The position numbers and the translations under genes were made by a program. The notes below the pieces were generated by a model. It had not been told where the DNA came from. It worked only from the letters and a program-made list of their open reading frames with translations, and ran no database searches. From positions 1-64,000 of the forward strand of contig NZ_KQ465121.1 of the NCBI RefSeq assembly GCF_001308875.1: DNA of 64,000 bases, in the 5' to 3' direction. Shown piece by piece: positions 60,513 to 64,000 of this stretch. The stretch is from Lysinibacillus sp. ZYM-1 (GTDB lineage: Bacteria > Bacillota > Bacilli > Bacillales_A > Planococcaceae). Each line of letters starts with the position of its first letter. The stretch's first letter is position 1.

Positions 60513-61013
60513 TTAATTATCGTCTAAAATAAAGTTTGTAATTTCACCAGTCACTTCTACACTATCTGGGGTGCAAAGGAAAATATCTTTACCGATACGT
60601 TGGATATCCCCTGCAAGGGCGTAGACTGTGCCACTTAAAAAATCAATAATGCGCTTACCTTGCTCTCGTTCAATACGTTGTAAATTAACGATTGCTGCGC
60701 GTTTATTTTTTAAATGTTCCGCGATATCTTGTGCTTCTGCATAGACTCTAGGCTCTATTAAGACAACTTTTGCTCCCTTTGAACTCATTGCCGCTTGTAA
60801 ACTGACAATGTTGTTAGGAGTAGCTGTACTTTGAGGCACAATTTCATGGATAGATGCCTTACGTTCTTTGATTGTTTTTTTAGGCTTTACTGAATGAATC
60901 GGTTGCTGTTGTTGTATGGGTTGTTGTTGCTGCTGAATAGGAGCTTGCGTGATTTCTTCTTCTAATTCTTCTTCAAGGTAAAAGAAGTTTTTAATTTTAT
61001 TTTTCATGCTCAT
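60513..61013 (-). CDS. sepF: Cell-division protein SepF
   Basis: This protein of about 166 residues anchors FtsZ to the membrane and bundles it. It has an N-terminal amphipathic membrane-binding helix ([19 protein letters not shown]), a glutamine-rich linker with QQQQQ and QQQQ runs (about 27-40), and the SepF core domain (about 80-160) containing [21 protein letters not shown]. The frame opens at 61061, but AGAGGGG before ATG 61013 and the conserved helix fix the start. It overlaps ylmE by 17 bases. Confidence 0.94.
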   Translation of the reverse strand: MSMKNKIKNFFYLEEELEEEITQAPIQQQQQPIQQQQPIHSVKPKKTIKERKASIHEIVPQSTATPNNIVSLQAAMSSKGAKVVLIEPRVYAEAQDIAEHLKNKRAAIVNLQRIEREQGKRIIDFLSGTVYALAGDIQRIGKDIFLCTPDSVEVTGEITNFILDDN

Positions 61014-61701
61014 CCTGTTCCCCTCTTTCATTTCCAACAAGAGCCGTTCCGACTCGAACAAAAGTAGCCCCTTCCTCTACCGCAATTTCAAAGTCATTAG
61101 ACATGCCCATTGATAACTCGGTACAAGGTGCGTGTGCGAATCCTTGCTCGGCTATTTGCTGTTGACATTGTTTTAATTGCTTAAAAACAGAGCGAATAAG
61201 TGCTTCGTCTTCTGTGTTTGGTGCCATTGTCATTAAACCGACAACTTGGACTTTTGCAAAACTCTTCAATGATTCTACAAAAGGTAAAACTTCTTCCATT
61301 CTTAAACCATGTTTTGATTCTTCCCCTGAAACATTTACTTGTATAAAACATTTAACAGGTTTTTCTGCTCTTTTTTCAATTTCTTCTGCCAAACTCAAAC
61401 GATCTAATGAATGTAAATAATCAATGCTGTTAATCACTTGTTTTACTTTACGTGTTTGTAGAGACCCGATATAATGCCAATTGACATTTGCTTGAATCGC
61501 TGCAATTTTACCATTTAAGCCCTCAGGTCTGTTTTCTCCTAAATGAGTCAGTCCGGCTTCGATTGCTTCTTGTGTTCTTTCTACAGAAACCTCTTTCGTC
61601 ACAGCAATTATTTGGACATTATTGGCTTCACGATTGACTCTTGTTTCTGCTGCTGTTATTAAATCATTTAGTTTGTTTAAATTTGTTAAGATTTTTGTCA
61701 C
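60997..61701 (-). CDS. ylmE: YggS-family PLP-binding protein (YlmE)
   Basis: This pyridoxal-phosphate homeostasis protein has a TIM-barrel fold. The PLP-lysine lies in IIAVTKEVS, followed by [17 protein letters not shown] and [22 protein letters not shown] (phosphate site). It binds PLP without a known catalytic reaction. The open frame extends to ATG 61779 but without a ribosome-binding site. GTG 61701, behind a weak GGGA, gives the N-terminus seen in relatives (about 234 residues). The exact start is uncertain. Confidence 0.9.
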   Translation of the reverse strand: MTKILTNLNKLNDLITAAETRVNREANNVQIIAVTKEVSVERTQEAIEAGLTHLGENRPEGLNGKIAAIQANVNWHYIGSLQTRKVKQVINSIDYLHSLDRLSLAEEIEKRAEKPVKCFIQVNVSGEESKHGLRMEEVLPFVESLKSFAKVQVVGLMTMAPNTEDEALIRSVFKQLKQCQQQIAEQGFAHAPCTELSMGMSNDFEIAVEEGATFVRVGTALVGNERGEQDEHEK

Positions 61702-61791
61702 TGTTTTTCCCAACTTTACAACAATAGTTTCTCTTATTGTAACAAGCAATGCTTGATTTATCAATGAATAGCCTGACATATGTCAGTACTA

Positions 61792-62028
61792 TTAGGAAAG
61801 TGCCTTTACCAAAATGACATCCTTGCCAACAACAAGCACATCTTTCATATACACTTTTCTTACAGATTCTTCTCCTTTAAAAAAACCTAGATATTTTCGA
61901 GGCTCTGCAATTAAAAATGCTGTCACATAGCCCGTTTCTTTTGATACTTCAGCATCTACCACAAATCCTATAAATCGTCCATTTCCTGCTTCAATTACTT
62001 CTTTTTGCTGTAACATTGAGAAACGCAA
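61792..62028 (-). CDS. ylmC: YlmC/YmxH family PRC-barrel protein
   Basis: This protein of about 78 residues is a PRC-barrel domain (LQQKEVIEAGNGRFIGFVVDAEV, then AFLIAEPR). Family members are linked to sporulation and the sigE-sigG neighbourhood, but their function is not known. The frame opens at ATG 62049, inside the Shine-Dalgarno region. AGAGGAGG 7 bases before TTG 62028 gives MRFSMLQQKEVI, matching B. subtilis YlmC, so TTG is preferred. Confidence 0.88.
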   Translation of the reverse strand: MRFSMLQQKEVIEAGNGRFIGFVVDAEVSKETGYVTAFLIAEPRKYLGFFKGEESVRKVYMKDVLVVGKDVILVKALS

Positions 62029-62134
62029 TAAAATACCTCCTCTATCCATTACTTTCGTCTATTTTATGTTTCTCTATCATCAAACTTTGCTATCTCTTTA
62101 TATTTATGTATCAATCGTTCATTGAATGAAGATA

Positions 62135-62165
62135 AAATGCGCACCGAATAATTCGATGCGCATTT
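62135..62165 (-). terminator. Terminator of sigG
   Basis: AAATGCGCACCGAAT (62135-62149) pairs with ATTCGATGCGCATTT (62151-62165), a stem of about 14 bp with one A-C mismatch. T residues follow on the minus strand. It separates the sporulation sigma gene from the ylmC-divIVA cluster. Confidence 0.85.
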
Positions 62166-62167
62166 TT

Positions 62168-62941
62168 TTATTTGTAATCTTTTTGCATAGTTTCAATTGC
62201 ATTTTTTTCAAGACGCGAAATTTGGGCTTGAGAAATCCCTAATTCCTTAGCAATTTCAGTTTGTGTCTCTCCATAATAAAAACGTTTTGCCACGATCATT
62301 TGCTGACGTTCATCTAGCTTTTGCAAGCTTTCCTTTACCGACACGTAGGCAACCCATTGATCCTCTGATACATCATCATCACGCAATTGGTCCATCATAT
62401 AAACAGCGTCTCCGCCATCTGAATAAATGGGCTCTTGTAAGGACACTGGGTCTTGAATGGCATCTAAAGCAAATAAAACATCTTCTTTTTTCATGTCAAT
62501 CATGTCAGCAATTTCCTCAATCGTTGGCTCTCGCAAATTATCGGTTATCCACTGTTCTTTTGCCTGCATTGCCTTATACGCAATATCCCTTAAAGAACGG
62601 GATACTCGTAATGCATGATGATCACGCAGATGGCGACGAATTTCACCAATAATCATTGGTACAGCATATGTCGAAAATCTAACATTATGCTTTAAATCAA
62701 AATGATCAATGGCTTTCATGAGGCCAATACAGCCAACTTGAAATAAATCATCTGCCTGTTCACCTCTATAGGCAAATCTACCGACAATACTTAGCACTAA
62801 CCTTAAATTGCACATTACAAGCTCTTCTCTGATTTCAGTTTCACCAGCTTGCAAACGAATGAAGAGTTCCTTCATTTCCTCGTGCTTTAAAATTGGCAAA
62901 GTCGATGTATCTAAGCCGCAAAGATCTACTTTTGTTCGCAT
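62168..62941 (-). CDS. sigG: RNA polymerase sporulation sigma factor SigG
   Basis: This 257-residue sigma-70 family protein directs late forespore transcription. Region 2 includes NLRLVLSIVGRFAYRGEQADDLFQVGCIGLMKAIDHF (core and -10 binding). Regions 3 and 4 end in the helix-turn-helix ETQTEIAKELGISQAQISRLEKNA. The N-terminal RTKVDLCGLDTSTLPIL is the SigG-specific segment. GGAGGAA precedes ATG 62941. A near-consensus sigma-F promoter lies upstream, matching the known activation order. Confidence 0.97.
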   Translation of the reverse strand: MRTKVDLCGLDTSTLPILKHEEMKELFIRLQAGETEIREELVMCNLRLVLSIVGRFAYRGEQADDLFQVGCIGLMKAIDHFDLKHNVRFSTYAVPMIIGEIRRHLRDHHALRVSRSLRDIAYKAMQAKEQWITDNLREPTIEEIADMIDMKKEDVLFALDAIQDPVSLQEPIYSDGGDAVYMMDQLRDDDVSEDQWVAYVSVKESLQKLDERQQMIVAKRFYYGETQTEIAKELGISQAQISRLEKNAIETMQKDYK

Positions 62942-62984
62942 ATTCGATTCCTCCGGATGTTATTCTCTGACTAAACCGTGACAT

Positions 62985-63013
62985 CAGTTTGTCCGAGAGA
63001 AACAAGAATATGC
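62985..63013 (-). promoter_or_regulatory. Sigma-F-type promoter of sigG
   Basis: On the minus strand GCATA (63009-63013) fits the sigma-F -35 GYWTA. GGACAAACTG (62985-62994) fits the -10 GGNNANAHTR fully, with a 14-base spacer (consensus about 15). The start would be near 62978, 37 bases before sigG. Confidence 0.7.
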
Positions 63014-63055
63014 ACAAAAGCTCCGACCAATTTTAGGTAGGTTAAATTTCCCTTT

Positions 63056-63763
63056 CTAAGAAATTGGTTGATTTAAATTTTCACGTAAATCTTGAATAAT
63101 TTTCTTCTCTAAGCGGGAAATATATGATTGCGATATACCTAAATGATCTGCCACTTCTTTTTGTGTCATTTCCACTTTTCCATTGAGACCAAAACGGCAT
63201 TCCATAATATATCGTTCACGTGCACCTAATAAATTAATGGCATGGAACATATGCTGACGTTCGATTTTCTTCTCCACATTATCAAGAATAATATGCTCTT
63301 CTGTTCCTAAAATATCTGATAGTAATAATTCATTTCCATCTGCATCAGAGTTTAGTGGCTCATCTAATGAAACTTCACCCTTCATACGACTTGTTTTTCG
63401 TAAATGCATTAAAATTTCATTTTCAATGCAGCGTGATGCGTATGTTGCAAGCTTAATATTTTTATCCGTATTGAACGTTTCAATCGCCTTTATTAACCCG
63501 ATAGAACCAATGCTGATTAGATCTTCAATTGGCGTTCCCGTATTGTCAAAACGTCTAGCAATATAAACAACAAGACGTAAATTACGTTCAATTAGTGTAT
63601 CTCTAGCTCGTAAATCACCGTTCATAAAGGATGCAATGACTGTAACTTCTTCTTCTCGACTTAGTGGCACTGGCAATGAATCATTTCCCCCTATATAGTA
63701 CGTTTCACGACTCCGAAACTTACTCCAAAATTTTTTCAAGCTAGCAAGTAGCCTAAGAAGCAA
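63056..63763 (-). CDS. sigE: RNA polymerase sporulation sigma factor SigE (pro-form)
   Basis: This 235-residue precursor of the mother-cell sigma factor has an N-terminal pro-sequence of about 28 residues, rich in Leu, Lys and Trp, preceding the ETYYIGG site that SpoIIGA cleaves. Region 2 (LIERNLRLVVYIARRFDNTG, EDLISIGSIGLIKAIETF) and the final helix-turn-helix (QKEVADHLGISQSYISRLEKK) are intact. The start is TTG 63763 after AGAGGGGGA. It lies 13 bases downstream of spoIIGA, its processing protease. Confidence 0.97.
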   Translation of the reverse strand: MLLRLLASLKKFWSKFRSRETYYIGGNDSLPVPLSREEEVTVIASFMNGDLRARDTLIERNLRLVVYIARRFDNTGTPIEDLISIGSIGLIKAIETFNTDKNIKLATYASRCIENEILMHLRKTSRMKGEVSLDEPLNSDADGNELLLSDILGTEEHIILDNVEKKIERQHMFHAINLLGARERYIMECRFGLNGKVEMTQKEVADHLGISQSYISRLEKKIIQDLRENLNQPIS

Positions 63764-63776
63764 TAGTTCTCCCCCT

Positions 63777-64000
63777 CTATGAGTTATTTGAAAGCGCTGA
63801 AAAATGTAAAATTGCTGCTGTGCTATGTGGAAAATTTTTAGCTTTTTTTGTTAAAACGATATATTCATTCGATTTCACTTGAGAAGGCTCCCCTTTTATA
63901 TGCCATTCCTCAAAGCGAAAACCAAGTACAACGGTTTGCTGCTGCACGGTATTGACATGAATAAATCGTATATAACGCTGATAATCTTCTGTAAACATAG
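63777..64000 (-). CDS. spoIIGA: Sigma-E processing peptidase SpoIIGA (3' end only)
   Basis: The 5' part lies outside the window; about 74 C-terminal codons are visible. The fragment begins with RYIRFIHVNTV, followed by VLGFRFEEW. This fits the C-terminal aspartic-protease-like domain of SpoIIGA, and the position directly before sigE is diagnostic. SpoIIGA is a septal membrane protease that activates pro-sigma-E. The identity rests on synteny plus weak motif match. Confidence 0.85.
   Translation of the reverse strand, partial: MFTEDYQRYIRFIHVNTVQQQTVVLGFRFEEWHIKGEPSQVKSNEYIVLTKKAKNFPHSTAAILHFSALSNNS

Noticed and set aside
61702..61779. 26-residue N-terminal extension of YlmE
   Set aside because: No ribosome-binding site before ATG 61779, and relatives start near the downstream GTG; kept as an alternative only.

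Overview
The window is a chromosomal segment of a low-GC, endospore-forming member of the Bacillales. Sporulation genes (spoIIGA, sigE, sigG, spoVM) and a Bacillus subtilis-like gene order support this. Protein sequences and gene order look most like Lysinibacillus or a close relative, but that genus call is inference. Nearly all conserved housekeeping genes lie on the minus strand, so the window reads as the reverse of the familiar B. subtilis map.

Layout from left to right. (1) 1-6065: a minus-strand arginine-type catabolic unit (two guanidino-group hydrolases of the DDAH and arginine deiminase superfamily, an amino-acid permease and a RocB-like M20 deacylase), divergent from an IclR regulator. 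A near-perfect sigma-A promoter and tandem TTTCC/GGAAA palindromes lie between them. (2) 6157-20921: rpmB, then the conserved run spoVM, thiN, rpe, rsgA, prkC, prpC, rlmN, rsmB, fmt, def, priA, coaBC, rpoZ, gmk, yloC. spoVM is only 33 codons long with a CTG start, and the CoaB half of CoaBC looks degenerate. (3) 21182-24814: rqcH and a chemoreceptor on the plus strand. (4) 25726-37719: two complete peptide ABC importers facing each other, opp (oppABCDF, plus) and app (appDFABC, minus). Between their ends sits a small transcription unit for a 43-residue secreted peptide. CodY-like boxes precede oppB and appD. (5) 38605-50384: the pyrimidine operon pyrR-pyrP-pyrB-pyrC-carA-carB-pyrK-pyrD-pyrF-pyrE with its promoter and two PyrR-type attenuators; the B. 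subtilis pyrR-pyrP attenuator is absent. (6) 50381-55270: rluD-like gene, lspA, an acetate-type Na+/solute symporter with its DUF485 partner, and a divergent AraC-type regulator. (7) 55383-58557: ileS with an isoleucine T-box leader. (8) 58598-64000: divIVA, ylmH, yggT, sepF, ylmE, ylmC, sigG, sigE and the 3' end of spoIIGA.

How the parts fit together: region 2 couples translation initiation and rRNA modification (def, fmt, rsmB, rlmN, rsgA) with the PASTA kinase/phosphatase pair. Region 4 looks like nutritional or signalling peptide uptake under CodY. Region 5 is a complete de novo UMP pathway. Region 8 is the division and sporulation cluster. No tRNA, rRNA, CRISPR array, insertion sequence or prophage gene was seen. 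Start codons were reassigned where a Shine-Dalgarno sequence clearly favoured another in-frame codon.
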